Shown here: positions 1-13,198 of the stretch, in pieces | How the letters are laid out: every line of letters begins with the position of its first letter | Numbering within the stretch: the first letter of the stretch is position 1 | DNA from: Vicia villosa | Lineage: Eukaryota; Streptophyta; Magnoliopsida; Fabales; Fabaceae | Reading direction: 5' to 3' | Assembly (NCBI RefSeq): GCF_029867415.1 | Contig: NW_026705576.1 | Coordinates: 124,001 to 188,000, forward strand | Length of the DNA stretch: 64,000 bases | Notes under the pieces: generated by a model | Told to the model about the DNA's origin: nothing | Databases searched by the model: none | What the model saw: the letters and a program-made list of their open reading frames with translations, nothing else | Position numbers and translations under genes: made by a program

Positions 1-620
1 TGATGGTAGGGGCTTTTTCTCATTCGACTGCTGTAGGAAAGCTTCGAAAAGACTTACCAGATGTACCGGTCGATGCACGTGCTATGTTTCCTCGATACAG
101 TTTAGAGGAAGCGGACACTGTCTGTCATTATTATTTAAGGTATGCTGACACAGTCTCTCTGTTCCTCAAGTTGATAAAATTGCTTATATGACACAAGTTG
201 CACAACACTAACACTATAGTGTAATAATTAACAAATCAATCAGTCTATAATAAGTTGTCTAATTTTATATCTTTTTAATTCGTTTTCCTATTGGAAATGT
301 ATTATTGTTGGACATTTCCCATATTCAGTCTATAATATTTTCAGAATAGAAAGACACATTGTTGATACATAATTGTTCTTTAAGGTAGCGATCGATAGAT
401 GAATGTTCTTGTATATTTATACCTTTGATTTATACTACACCATTACATTTCATAGCTTGAAAATTGTGTTTCATATTCCTGAGTTTCTTGTGTTTTACTA
501 TTTGACAGACAAAGGCTTATTCGTCGTGAAGCATTCACAGAAGAAAATTGGAAAAAAATTTACTTCCTATGCAACGGAAATGGAGCAGAAATGAGGGGAT
601 TAGTTCCTTTCATGCGATGA
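1..620 (+). CDS. 3' end of an unidentified protein-coding gene (last two exons)
   Basis: Two exons join in frame. The first runs from the window edge to 139 and ends at AG|GTATGC; the second is 509-620, after an acceptor ending in GACAG, with stop TGA at 618-620. The split codon gives Arg, and the joined C-terminus is basic and charged (RRE, ENWKK) and ends in a short hydrophobic run before Met-Arg. The 369-bp intron is AT-rich. I do not recognise the family. The first exon may begin upstream of the window, so the ATG at 3 should not be taken as the start. The clean splice pair and uninterrupted frame argue that this is a real gene rather than a chance ORF. Confidence 0.5.
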
Positions 621-3559
621 CAGACGTCAGATGCACTACTATTAATTATTTTTAACCAGTGAGATGTGTTCTGACTGTCATCCATAATAATATAGATGTT
701 TCGTATTTACTTGAGCGATATTCATCATAGGATAGGATACAGTTGGATTACTATTTGCACGATCCACTTTAATCTGTTTAATTTGCTTTAAAACTTGTTC
801 TCAAAGGCAGTGTATTGAGTGTTTGTTGCAGATTTTGTACATCTAAACTTATTTATTACAAAAATGTAAAATTTAGTTTCAAAATATTCTCTCCCTCTAG
901 ATCAGAAGTTTCTTTTATATTGGAAATCTGCGTGAGGAGATTTTAGGTTGAGGATGGGGTAGTCGGAGACTCGAAGTGGTTAAATTCATGGATTGGTAAG
1001 GGCGGGTGTCAATTATGGCAGAAAAATGCCTGTGACGAAGACATTGCAACAAGCTGTCGTATATTGAAAAAACTGAACGGCAGTGATTTTTGGAGGAGAG
1101 CATAGATGTAGGAGAGTTATTCAGGATATGGCCAAGGTTGTGGGGTAGTGCTTATTTATGTCAAGTGAAAATGCAAGTCAGAGAACAGCAACTACAAGCA
1201 CTTGATATATATTTGGTACAAAAAGACGTCAATGATCAAATCAAAAACTCAGGTTCACAAGGATGGCGACATACTAAAGGTTAATGGCTCAACGACGGTC
1301 TTTTGTCGAAACTATCATGTTTCTCTCGATAGCGTGTACATACAAATATTTTGATGTTTAACTCAAATTCACAACCACGACATCAAATTAATGGGTAATG
1401 GATTGACAATGCTACTTGGTTAGAATTCTCGGAAGTCAGGAGGAGTAGGAGTCATTAGTGTAGGGTTTTAAATACGTGGCTTGTATAAGCTTAAAGACGT
1501 GGTATTGAGTTTAAATACGTCAAAAAATCGTAGAGAAATAAATATAACAATATAAATTGAATTTAAAGTATTTATTTAAACCTTTCAAACTCCTACTTTG
1601 ATACAAATTTTTAAAAACCGAATCGGAGAAAACCGTTAAAACATGCGGGTCATGGTTCAATCGGTTCAACCGTGATTGAACTGTATATTAAATTTAAATT
1701 AAAAAAATAAACAAATTATTAAATATCCTAATAAAATTTATTTATATTATAATTTGTTAAATAAAATTCTCAAATAAATACGTACTAATAAACAAACTTA
1801 CTAAATAAGAAACAAGCTTACTAAATAAGAAGAATGCTAAGACCTAATAACAAATCATAAAATTAGTTAAGGACTAAAATGTATATATTTGTCCTAATTA
1901 TTTAACTCAAAGCCATAAGTTATTCATTAGTATAATTTTTCACACCTCTTTCTAGACCAACATCGGTTATCCCGTGTCCACATAAATTACATTATTTTTT
2001 CTCTTTCTATTACATTTACATTGTCTTGTCTCCTTCAATTTTATTCCTTATTTTTCATCTATACAATTTTAAATATTTGCTATATTAATTTTTTAGATTT
2101 AAACAAGGAAATAAAATAAAGTAAAACATAAAAAAAATTATCTTTTAAAAATTAGTAATCAAGTTTATTTTTATTTTTTTAATATTATTTTAAGTATTTT
2201 GGTTATGATAACAAATATTTGTCTATTATTCATTCATACACTTTTGTCTATTACATTTTTGGATTAATAACCTTTTAACAAATACTATTATTAAATATTT
2301 TAAGATATTTCATACAATCCACACAATTAATATAATATAATGTTGTATCTAGTTTTTTTTTAATAAACAATTTGTATTTTGAAGAATTCGAATTTGAGAT
2401 TCTGAAAAATATATTATTTTTTATAATCTATTATTTGTTATACAAAAATCTATTATTTATTTTTTTAATATGTTAAAAAATAAAAAATAAATTATTATTT
2501 ATATAAAAAATCATATTCTCAAAATTAGAACACGACCTCCGAAATATTGGAGCCGAACCTGCAAAATCTTCTATCAAAAAATATCTTTTTTAAGTTTTTT
2601 AATTTTTCTCTCTCTATTTCCTCTAGTAAAATCCTTCATTTCCCTAGGTTGAAACTCGCAAACCAAACTTAAGAATTTATTGTCATGCTATTTTCTTTAA
2701 CTTGTGAGACCTATTAATAGACAGGAAACGGATAAAATTATTTGAAAGATAAGAAACTGTTACAGATTGTTGTTATTTGCCAAACCATAGTCCACGTATC
2801 GAAACACGACAAGATCTAACTAATAAGCTACGTCATAAATTAAAATGTATAGATGTGAACTATGAGTCAAATGAGTAAACACCACACCAGTCGGTTATAC
2901 GTATAAATATGTGTTTCATTTCATCTATAATAAAAGATATATTAATGTTGAGAACCTACTTAATTATGCCTATTTCTACGTGGCATAAATAAAATAGTAT
3001 TCTCTTTACCCACACATGCATAATTTTTTATTCTAAGTACAGTTTAATATATTTAATTATTCATTTTCAAAAAACATAAAATAATAATTAGAGATATTTA
3101 AAAATAAATAAAATTTTAATATTTATAATAAAAAAACTGATTATTACTTTAAAAAAATTTAAAAGTGACATGTAAAAAAGTTACAAGGAGAATATTTTTA
3201 TTTCGTGTGTTAGAATTAGAGTTAATCGGAAAGTATTGATTAGAGTTTGTTGCGGTGGTGCAAAACTTCTGATGCAAAGGAGATAAGTTGACTTGCAAGA
3301 TTAATGTTTCAATGTTCAATTTGCTATGAGAGTGAAAAATGATATTTGAATGAGAAAAGATTTAAATACTTGTAAAATGGTATGTTTTCCTCTTTAAATA
3401 TGATAAGTAATTGGCAACTTAATGTATGTGGAACAACGTGGGATGCAGTCAGTTGTTAGATTGATCTGGGTGATTGGTCTCGTGAATGGTTGTATTAATG
3501 AAAAGAAAAGGCCTACCTATTATGCGTCCAGTGCTTTGGTGCTTTACCATTGGACCTTT
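621..3559. other. AT-rich intergenic DNA, nothing recognised
   Basis: About 2.9 kb with many A/T homopolymers, no open frame with recognisable motifs, and no LTR, TIR or tRNA-like signature that I can defend. The start presumably holds the 3' UTR of the gene ending at 620. Weakly repetitive AT-rich words dominate 1680-3180. Confidence 0.6.
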
Positions 3560-4070
3560 TGTTGGACAAGTAACTTCACACACAAGAGGGGGTGAATTTT
3601 ATGGTTCAAAAAAAATATAATTTTTTTAAAAAAATTGGAATCAAAATTAGATCTTAAAACATTTTGAAAAATATTTTAATATTAAACAGAAAAATAAAAT
3701 AAAATTGTAGAATATAAATTGCAAAATGTAAAGAGTTTAGGAAAAAGAGAGAACATCGAGAGTTATAGATGTTCGATCAAACAAAGAAAAAGATATATTC
3801 TTCTCCTAAAAAATTTATATTAAGAGTATCCAATAAATTTCAGAGCTTTTAGTAGTTTATTCTCAGGAACCTTCTTATACAAGAAAAAATGAAGTTTAAG
3901 GTTGACTTCCAACCAATCGACAAACTATGGAATGAAGTGGTGAGTCTTCCTACCAAACGTCAAATCATAACGGTTAGTCTTCTTTCCACGAAAAATCTTG
4001 GAGCGGCTAGTCTTCAAGCTTCTAAACAAACTTTGCAAACTTTTAATACTGGGATGACCTCACGAACCTT
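3560..4070 (-). repeat. Probable copia-type LTR end, minus strand
   Basis: On the plus strand the segment begins TGTTGGACAAG and then has AGAGGGGGTGAA. This is the reverse complement of the terminal layout of the SIRE-like LTRs at 53083 and 58953, which end with a C-rich CACCCCCC block followed by CTAACA. The 5-bp termini and the G-run are the only family evidence. The first CACTA element is inserted at the right end. DNA beyond that element and beyond the solo LTR (21633 onward) may be the rest of the same LTR, since a TATAAATAG box on the minus strand lies near 22070. Confidence 0.3.
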
Positions 4071-4084
4071 CACTACTACAAATA

Positions 4085-4620
4085 GCCCCATTTCACGTCA
4101 GACGCAAAAGGGATATAATCTCGGTTACACATGCGAGGTAACATAGAACGACATAAAAAGATGCCACTTTACCCCTCGACTTTTAAATAACCGGGGGAAA
4201 AGTGGCACTTGTTATGAGTTTGATCTCTAGCAAGTGCATTTTTTGGATTTTTGAAACTGCGCTACTTTTTACCTCGATTTTTAACAATAACTGAGGAGTA
4301 AAGTCCTGTTTATAAAATTTTAATTTTAAGCTGTTTTTTTTCTTCGTTTTAATCTGTAAAACATAAAATTTAATGAAAAATTATAAATCTTCCTCCTCCT
4401 CATCATCAACAACAATACCAATCACTACAATAAAAACAAAATCAATAGAATCCTTAAACATTAAATCTCAACAACAAAAACAACAATAACAATAACAACA
4501 AAATCCATGGAATCTTTAAACATTAAATCTCTACAACAACAACGACAACGACAACAAATAAACAAAATCAATAGAATAGTTAAATACTAAATTAAAAAAA
4601 AAAACAACAATATTAAACAT
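4085..4620. repeat. Left arm of the CACTA element: subterminal inverted units and CAA-rich tandem copies
   Basis: Around 4168-4215 there is a palindrome: CCACTTTACCCCTCGACTTT, a short spacer, then the complementary arm ending in AAAAGTGGC. A second CCTCGATTTTT / ACTGAGGAG pair follows near 4267-4305. From about 4430 to 4620 there are three imperfect copies of a roughly 75-bp unit built from AACAACAA runs and the word AGAATCNTTAAACATTAAAT. No ORF of interest. Confidence 0.6.
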
Positions 4621-4760
4621 TTTACTATAACTAAAATTAATAAGTTATTTTCATGCTTTCCTAACTAGATAAAAGATTAAGCATTAAGAAACCAACCTTG
4701 AAGTATTTTGCTACTCTTACTTTCATTATCATTGTTTTTCATATGTTTAACTAGTGTCTT

Positions 4761-4780
4761 ACCCGTGCGTTCGCACGGGT
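4761..4780 (-). terminator. Helitron 3' terminal hairpin
   Basis: ACCCGTGCG-TT-CGCACGGGT is a perfect 9-bp stem with a 2-nt loop, 6 nt from the CTAG end. In Helitrons this hairpin acts as the transposition (rolling-circle) stop signal, not a transcription terminator. Confidence 0.9.
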
Positions 4781-4829
4781 ACCCGTCTGTCTCGCGCATT
4801 GGGTTTTAGGGCACTTTAATAAAATAGGG

Positions 4830-4832
<3 letters not shown>

Positions 4833-4907
<75 letters not shown>
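4833..4907. repeat. (AT)n microsatellite inside the Helitron 3' region
   Basis: About 37 uninterrupted AT dinucleotides, 50 bp inside the terminal hairpin. It is likely hypervariable between copies and may also be length-compressed or expanded in the assembly. Confidence 0.95.
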
Positions 4908-4909
<2 letters not shown>

Positions 4910-5200
4910 TTCATATTATAAGGTAAAATATTTTAAATAGGTTAAAAATACCTGTTGGACCTTATAGTTGGTTAATTTATCTAATGGGCCTTAGAATTCT
5001 AGCCTTGGTGCAGAAAACCTATTTTTATTGTTAGACCTAATTTGTTAATAGGCCCAAAAAAGAATCCTATTATTGGTATTGTTACATAACGCTGGAATTT
5101 AAAATGAAAGTAACGTTGGATTCATAAGCAATCAAAGAGTCTGTCTTTGGCATTGTTGGTGTAAGAAACGCAGGGTTGGGTGATAAGTGTGAAGAACAAA
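4908..5200. other. Leader/promoter region of the first Helitron B3-like gene
   Basis: AT-rich, without an open frame. It separates the AT microsatellite from the start codon at 5201. No clear TATA box assigned. Confidence 0.3.
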
Positions 5201-6200
5201 ATGTCGCAGCCAAGAAGGTATGTGCATGTGTTACTGTTTATGTTGTTTGCAGAGTTTATCATAAGATATTCATCCATTTAGAGGTCGCAATGTTGTTTTG
5301 ATTCCAGTTCACCCGATAGGTTGGAGTTGCAAACTCCATGGAAGCGGCTCACAGTTGAGAGGATACTGAGTGGGTCACAGGAGAATGATGATGTTATGGA
5401 GGAATGGAAGAAACAACATCAAAGATTGAATCGTGTCGACGATGCCGGTAAAGTTTCTGTAGAGGCTGCCAGGATTGTTGAAAATAAAGGGTAATCTTAT
5501 AGTTTAATTTTGTTTCTTGTATTGAATTCCATTTAACCTCTACAAAATTGAATGTGTTTCCGGAATAATGAGTTACAACTTAGTTTAATAAATAGTTTGT
5601 ATGTTATTGTGTTGAAGGGATGATGGAGATGGAATTGAATACATAATGATATCTTCTGATAGTGAGAGGTAAAGTTTATTTATAAGAGATAGGGAATATA
5701 TTATCGTTATAGGTATATTGATGCTGTTGTGTTTGCATTGTGTTGTAAATGTGGTCTTAATTGCAGGGAAATGAGTCCTGTACAGGAAGAGTTCGAAGAA
5801 GCGTACTGGACACGTGAAGTTCATGATGTAAAGAAGTTTTGCTCAAATGTTATGGTAAGCAGTGTTCAAAGTCTATAGTTGTTGGCACACTGGTGTTATA
5901 CAGAGATGTAATGTAACTGATATTGTATGTCAATGAGTGCAGTATATTCCTGCAGAAATAGTAGAGAAATGTGGGCTTGCTGGAATGTCAGAGATTACCC
6001 TCAATGATGTGGACAACGGGTACCCATATGAGTGCAATGTGAAGAAGAGGCCAAAAAAAAATGAAACATATTTGTATGGAGAATGGTTTGACTATGTAAG
6101 GGCAGCGGAACTGAAAGTAGGTGATAAAGTGCACTTTGTGATTTATTACCCGCCGGTGTTAGATATTATGGTAACAGTGGAGCGCAGTGGTGATCGTTGA
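5201..6200 (+). CDS. Helitron-borne B3-like DNA-binding protein (copy 1, 198 aa)
   Basis: Five exons: 5201-5217, 5308-5490, 5618-5668, 5767-5854, 5943-6200. All introns are GT-AG and the coding total of 597 nt is a multiple of three. The N-terminal half is acidic and unstructured-looking (EENDD-type, SSDSE). The last exon (about residues 114-198) is a B3-like fold: IPAEIVEKCGL, then GEWFDYV, then ELKVGDKVHF, matching the conserved P..F/V, GW..F and L..GD..F positions of B3 domains. B3 domains are plant-specific DNA-binding pseudobarrels; the target here is unknown. It lies on the strand opposite the Rep/helicase, within the same Helitron. The Trp-bearing GEW replaces the usual GW. Annotation as B3-like is by pattern, not by search. 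Confidence 0.7.
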
Positions 6201-6961
6201 TAGAGCTGTTGGTTAGGCAATGTTTGTGGTGGATGTATAGGGCCGTTTTTTAGCAGTTTGGTTTGTATGGGATTTATGGTTTTGTTTTTTTTTGTAATGG
6301 TGGATGTGAACCAAGATTAACAATTATGGCACTATGTATGGTTTTAAATTAAATATTATCAATTTTGGCTGTAAGTTTCATGGACTGAGCCGAATCTGCC
6401 ATGGTTTTTATGCAAAATTGATTACCACTCTGTTTTAAAATTAAGTATTGTTTATTATAAGTATTGAACAGGATATCTATCAAACTTGATCAGAATAGGG
6501 AACCTAATTTCATTATTGTTGGTATAAGTTTGGGTATGGCTCCTGTAAATGGTAGGCTATTAAATCTAATAGGTAAACACACAACAATGGACATATGAAT
6601 AGTTGAAAATTCAATTTAATAGTATATGTTAAAGAGTAGTACGATAATATTAAATGGTTATAAAATAGTTGTAATGTGTTATATTATATTGGGATGTGAA
6701 AGATCAATTGGGTTATGGGCAGTTATTGTTTTTCGTGAGGCATATAAATAAAACGAAAACTGTTTTGAAGTGATGTAAATGCAAAGAAGACTAATTGAAC
6801 AATTGCATTGATTTCTATTGGGCGGTGGAAAAGTAGCAGGTATGTGAAGAGTCCATTTAGAGTGTTATATAAGTAATGTGCAGATAGTTTGATAGCACTA
6901 AACACTAAAGCATTCATCATTACTCTGCAATCAACAGTGTAAGCTGCGAATTTCTGAAAAG
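6201..6961. other. Spacer between two Helitron B3-like genes
   Basis: About 760 bp, AT-rich, holding the 3' UTR of copy 1 and the presumed promoter and leader of copy 2. No ORF with recognisable content on either strand. Confidence 0.5.
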
Positions 6962-7683
6962 ATGGAAGGAAGAGTTGATCAAGCAGTGAGAGGTAAAGGT
7001 TAACACATCATTTGAAAGTTTGCTCTGTTACATATTGTATTTAAAAGTTATATATGGTTGCATGCAGGTGAAGAAAACTCGGTCAACCAAATGGCTGTGG
7101 GGAAAGCTGTCACCTCTGATAACTCTGTGTATGTTTGAATTAGCTTATGTTGAGTATACATTTTATGTTTTAATTTAGAATGTTTGATAACACATTTATT
7201 TATTGACCATGTTGTCTGTTTGTATAATGTTCCAGATGCCATGAACCTGTTGTTGACGATTTTAGTTGCCATGTAGAACAGCCTGCTAAGTTACAATATT
7301 GTATCTGGAAGCAAGATGTGTCCAACGGGAAGATGGCTCAGTCATGTCTTCTTGTAAGTTATTATTCGTTTTAAGCTTATTGTCTTTCCCTAACAGTTAA
7401 TGGGATTATCTAATGTTGTTTTATATCAATATTGCAGGAAATTCCTGAGCATGTTGTGGCAAGTCGCTGGCTCCATGGAGCAAGGTTTGTAGATTTGGTT
7501 GACTGGGAAAGGGAAGTCAGGTATGAATGTGAAGTTCATCATACCGAAAAGGGTCAGATGTTCTTAGGGCGTGGTTGGTACAAATTTGCCAAGGAAAGGT
7601 GCCTGCTTGATGGAGACTCTATGGGCTTCAGCGTTAAGGATCCCATCAGCAAGGAGATACTTGTAACAATGTTGAAATATTGA
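6962..7683 (+). CDS. Helitron-borne B3-like DNA-binding protein (copy 2, 151 aa)
   Basis: Four exons: 6962-6992, 7068-7128, 7236-7353, 7438-7683. GT-AG introns; total 456 nt. The N-terminal about 70 residues are Cys/Val-rich with no known domain. The last exon (residues 71-151) is the B3-like part: EIPEHVVASRWL, GRGWYKFAKERCL, GDSMGFSV. It has the same final-exon architecture as copies 1 and 3, suggesting duplication of one ancestral gene, but the N-termini differ strongly. It is convergent with the Rep/helicase gene: stop codons are only 255 bp apart (7683 versus 7939). Function beyond DNA binding cannot be stated. Confidence 0.7.
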
Positions 7684-7938
7684 CAATGATGTCAAAGTTT
7701 GTTATAAATATCTAAGTGTTAAACTTTTTGTAATTTTCTGGTGGACTTAGGTCCACCTTTATATTAATATATAAGATTTTGGTTTTTAGATGTTATGCTA
7801 TATATATATTATTTCTGTTACTTACATTGCTAATATGCTATTAGTAATATATATTACAGCAGTTACTTGCAATACTAATATGCTGTTATTAATATAGATT
7901 ACTGCTGTTACAGATTTACTCTGATCAATTCTAAAAAC

Positions 7939-10900
7939 TTAGACATTGTTAAAAACTTCTTTATAGACAACATTTGTAGTTTTCTCCCTGAATTTCTTTT
8001 CTTCATCATGTATCAGTATTTTGATTCCCTTTTTTGTTGTTACTCTTGACAATGCGACATAAATCTGGCCATGTGTGAATACATCTTTCGGTAAGTACAA
8101 ACCAACGTTATCCAAGGACTGTCCCTGTGATTTGTTAATTGTCATAGAATAGGAAACTATAATAGGGAACTGTCTCCTATTCAGTTTGAATGGCCATGGT
8201 GATTGGGATGGTGACATGTCCATTCGAGGTATGTAAACCAAATTTCCCATACCTTTACCACCCATTATTGAAGCCTCCAGTACATGGGCTGCCATCTTTG
8301 TTATACACAGCCTTGTGCCGTTACATAAACCTTCAGCCTGATCTATATTTCTCATGAGCATTATAGGTGTCCCAACCTTTAGTTTTAAGTGATGGTTTGG
8401 CAATCCTGATGTTCGGAGGGAACTTAGAAATTCTGGTGTGAGGATATCAACTACTGCTGGGTCATGAATCTCAGACTTGTCAACTGAATTTGCGCTGTAG
8501 TAGTCACGAATCTCTCCTACATTGTTGACCAAACAGAATTAGTAAAAGCAAAAATTAGATTAATATAATCCATTAAATTATATATTTTTGTTGCTTAACC
8601 TGGCATCAAGCTAAGTATATGGTCATTGATCTGATCAACAATCTGCAGTGTAGAGGCAAGTATCGCTCGACTTTTAAGGTAATCTACACATTGGAAATTA
8701 TTTATGAAATCAGGGTATGTGCTATTGACAATGGCCACGATTGGATCATCAAATTCTGTTATCAGAATATCAGGTGGTATGTTGATTTCGGCGGTGCCGT
8801 CATTAGGCTCAGATATTCGGCCCTCTCCTATTCTTAAAAGCCAATCTGAAAACTGTGCTATCTCATTTTTGTCAGTCTGTGTCGATCCTGTTCGTAGCCG
8901 CATGTTTCTTGTCAATGTTAATACCTCAACTGAATGCCATATGTAAGATGCATTTATGGCACAGTGTACAATATCGGAACGACTGCCTCTGGGGACGACA
9001 GGTAAAATCTGTCTGAAATCACCCCCGAAAACAACAACCTTTCCACCGAATACATCAGTTGAATTTTTGTCTGCACTCATAACATCTTTCAAAGTTCTGT
9101 CAAGCGATTCTATTGCATACTTATGCGCCATTGGTGCCTCATCCCATATTATAAGCTTTGTCTGTCGTAACATGTCTGCGACATCATCGTTGAATTCAAC
9201 CTTGCAAGTAGAATTGTCCATAGTTGGTACCGGTATCCTGAACTTTGAATGTGCAGTTCTACCTCCTGGAAGTAACAATGATGCTATACCGCTAGTTGCA
9301 ACAGTTAAACATATATCGTGTTTTGATCTTAATGCAGCTGCGAGTGTTCTCCACATATATGTTTTTCCGGTACCACCATAACCATGAAGGAAGAAAACCG
9401 CAGGTTTTTGAGACTCCACAGCGTGGATGATTTTTTCATAAATACTTCTTTGCTCATCTTAGGAACATAATATTGATTGTAGAACGGTGTTAGAATAATT
9501 GATTCATAGAATTTCAAAGCGTAAAATAAAATGAATTTAATTGACGCAATAGTTACCTGTAAGAGCAGCAAACAGATTTTCAAATTCTGAGTTCATTGAT
9601 GCTGTATCATAATTACGCTCATCATATATGAGCCTGTTTCCCAACTGTTCAAGAACATAAGCATCCGGATATGGAATAGGACTAAAATCCTTTAGTGTCC
9701 TTCTATTTGCCTGAAGCAGTTTCTCAATTTCTATTAAAGTCAAATTTTGCAACTCTTCTTGTGTGAGGTCCAATTCTGCATTGATATGAGAAATTGAGTT
9801 ATAATGCTGTTGGTAAGTCATCTGTAGCTTGTTATTAACAAATTGTTTTGTTTGCTATTTTATTATGTCTAACAAACCTGGATTAGCAGCCAATGCTCTT
9901 TGTGTATGTAAGACACCATCAGATAATAGGAGCCAAGTTTGTTCCCAAACATGTGCAGGGCGATTAACAGCACCAGACAAAAGCATGATAACAAACAGTT
10001 TTCGAAGAAAATGACCAGTCCCCCAATGACTTGCCTCCTTTATAGCAGCTATGTATTCTTTGTCGTCTTCAAGAAATCCCATTGCAAAGCATGCATCTCT
10101 GAATGTATCATACTGAATGTTATCCACGGTCCTGATTTCCTCATATGTTGTTGGTCCTTTTGCCACCGTCAACATCATGCGCAGGTAAAACAGTTCACCA
10201 GTTGTTGGCGGAACCCATATGAGACGTCCAATGGTGAAGCCTTTTTTCCGCGGTTTCCATTCTCTCTTTTTTTTGTGGTAAACAAACTTTGAGACAAACT
10301 GACCATAAGTTAATGTTTGTGCCTCTTCATATTTAGCATTTGCTACCAGCCATGCAGTAAACATTGATTCAGTCACACTTGCAGTTTCCAGCACATTTTC
10401 CATGCGTGCATAATCTGTATAGTATATAGGTTTCTCCCCAACCAAATGATAGAACATACGTTCCACAGCTGGTTTTCTGCCATGAATATTGTAAGAGTAA
10501 ATGCGCCAGCATGCTTCACTGGGTGAGACATACCTGCAGTCGAGATATTGTTGGATCTCATCAACAGGTTGATTGCTATTTGTTGAAACTGCTGCTGTTA
10601 TTCTGTCATAGCCTTTATTGATATATTTGAAAAGATATTTTATTGAAGTACTCTGATTACACCATTCCATGTTTATATGTGCCTGGTATTTCATAAGAAA
10701 TCTGGTATTATATGGAACCACATGTCTGTTGTCCAAGGTGATACCATTTTTTTCAATAGTGAAGGTTTTTGATCTTCTCCTATACAGCGGATATCCCTCT
10801 GCATCAACAATAGTGTCTTCAATAAACTTTTTGGGGTAGTATTTAGAACATCGTCCATTCTTCATACATTGTGAGGTCACGCGAGCAAGCCCACAGGGTC

Positions 10901-13198
10901 CATGCATCATATGTGCCCTAACCAATTTGTATAAATTGGGATGAACAGTCGGGTCGGGAATTTCAGCAGAAATGATCTTGTCTATGTCGGATGGTGTTGG
11001 GTATTTGCTCTTAGGGTGTAGGAATATCAAGATGTGAGCATGTGGCAATCCGCGCTTTTGGAATTCGATGGTGTACATATCTATTAAATTGAAAGTTAGT
11101 TCGATGTAATATTTTGGTACTACACAGACACATGATTGAAAAGTAGTATAATTAAATGAAACAACTTACATGCAATCACTTTTCCCACGACATGGTGTTT
11201 TGTAATATCATCCATGAGGGTATCAAACTTTATTTTGAAAACTTTTGAAATGATATCTGGCCTATCATGGGGTTGTAGACCTGTGCCTGACAATGCTCTT
11301 TTAATTTCAGGCCAATTTGGGTTGCAGGTAAAAGTAACAAATAAATCAGGGAATCCCAATTGACTTGAAATGGCCATACCGTCAAAATATAATTGATCCA
11401 TATATCTCTTGCTACCAACAAATGTTGATGGCAGAACAACTCGTTTTCCTCGCTTTTGGTGTTCATTTCTTGTATCGCAATCAGTTTGAGCGGCCAAATT
11501 ATTATATTTGCCCACTCTTAATTTCGACTGATTATCTCTCAACCAATTCAGTCGTTCGGATTCCATCATAGCATAGCCGTCGACTAAGAATTGTTGAAAT
11601 AGGCGTCTTGAGTAAAGTAGTGTTTTTGCCTCTTTGCGACGTTGTTGTAACCGGTAAGAAAACCAATCCTTAATGCTTTGACGGTTTCTCTTAGTGACCT
11701 CAGTTTCATGGCGATATCTGTGCATTATATTTTTCCTGTAACCATCTTCCCCATAAGGAAATATAAGAGGATACTGATAAGCCAAATATGCTGGGTGAAA
11801 CTCATCTATTCGTTGCAAACCACCATTGCGGCGCTGAATTAAGATGTCCCTTTTATCAGCAGAATCAATGTCTCCCACAATGAGTGCAGCCACTTCTGAG
11901 ACAGTAGGTTTGTTGTAAACACGGCCATCTTCGGATCTATCAGAAATAAGCCTGAGTTTTAAATCTGTGAAAGAATTTGTCCTTAAAACATCCCTTGCCA
12001 TTCTAAAAGCTTTGGCATGAACATTGTGCTGATCTAACATCATCTTGAGCTTTTTGACAACCGGTCGCTCGATGCCTTTGTTGTCCCTGTTTATTTTTCG
12101 CAGCCATGAATAAATAGTTTAACATAATTTTTGTATAAAACAATTGTGTAATTATGTCTGAGCATGCTTACTTGAAACATTTTATTCTGTGTTCAACTTC
12201 ATTGTCCGTGTCATAGATGTATAATTGAGCATATTGCGGAGGTTGCCCTGTTTCTGGCAGCAGTGTACCAATTCGATGACAGGTCTGACCCTGCAGTCTC
12301 AAAGTAGGGGGTCCACCTCTTTTAGAATATGTTGTGTCGAACTTCATTCCAGGGGAAGTGAATGAGAACATTGCGTTGTATGTTCGTATGTTAGCCTGGT
12401 AGTTTTTACTATCTGAATATGTGTTATTAAATAGAAGATCTTGCAACACCTGTGGAGGTTGCTCAAGGAACGGAAGAACAATTTTTCCTCCACGGCAACA
12501 ACGATAAAAGCGAGGAGTTGCTGTAATTTTGTGTCTATTCACTTTTTCTTGGTACCACATACATGCTTGGCAGTGTGCGCATTCATAACTTTGGTCGCCA
12601 ATATCGTAATATTCTGAAAAAAGAAACCACAATACTGAATATGTCTATCAACAGAAGAAGTGTACATCATTTGGTTATCAGTGTATGATATGGAAATACC
12701 TTGAAGATGGGCCTCCTGTAATTGTGCCGGGTCTGAATCTTCGTCAGAACTGGAACTATTAGAAGAATTTAAATTATTGTCAGAGTTGGAGTCATCATTG
12801 TCTTCATAATGAGATTCAACAGACACATTATGATTTGAGGTAGATGGATGATCCATGGACTGACTTGACATATTATAATTTGAAGTAGATGCATGATCCA
12901 TGTTCTGACTTTGACTAACAATGTTGTTCGTATTTTGAACCCTACTAACTTCAGTATTGAACAAATTTCTCAATCTTTTTCTGTTATCCAAGATTATTTT
13001 CCTTCTCTTTCTAGCCATAGCCGTTTCAATAGTGGTTTCATATGTTACAGAAGATGTAAAATTATGATTTAAATGGGAAGTGAGGTTGCTTGATCTGACA
13101 CGGTTTCGATAATCCCTCTTTGCTTTAAGAATAAGCTTTCTCCTCTTTCTTGCAATGGATGTTTGAGGAGCAGTGTTTTTAACAACATCTGTTTCCAT
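7939..13198 (-). CDS. Helitron Rep/helicase (RepHel), 1571 aa, intact
   Basis: Seven exons on the minus strand: 13198-12700, 12613-12172, 12086-11170, 11080-9878, 9775-9557, 9457-8600, 8516-7939. All six introns are GT-AG; the total of 4716 nt is in frame with no internal stop. N-terminus: two copies of a basic ARKRRK(L/I)IL word (likely nuclear localisation) and an acidic Ser/Asn-rich stretch, then a Cys/His cluster (CAHCQAC). The HUH nuclease motif PHAH has its histidines near 633 and 635; the paired tyrosines (YLDCRY) are near 798 and 803. The PIF1-type SF1 helicase has Walker A GYGGTGKT (1119-1126), WDEAP (about 1198), GGDFRQ (about 1237) and YVALSRV (1532-1538). It nicks and unwinds DNA for rolling-circle-like transposition. 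The start was chosen at METD because it is the ATG opening the conserved basic repeat. Everything needed for catalysis appears present. Confidence 0.9.

Noticed and set aside
8956..9381. 141-codon plus-strand ORF
   Set aside because: Antisense shadow of the RepHel helicase exon; no motifs of its own. The same applies to the plus-strand ORFs at 8619, 8704 and 9939.
9776..9821. Extending RepHel exon 5 back to the ATG at 9821
   Set aside because: That frame does not join exon 4; the acceptor at 9776 (ATGCAG) gives the conserved LDLTQEELQN continuation in frame.
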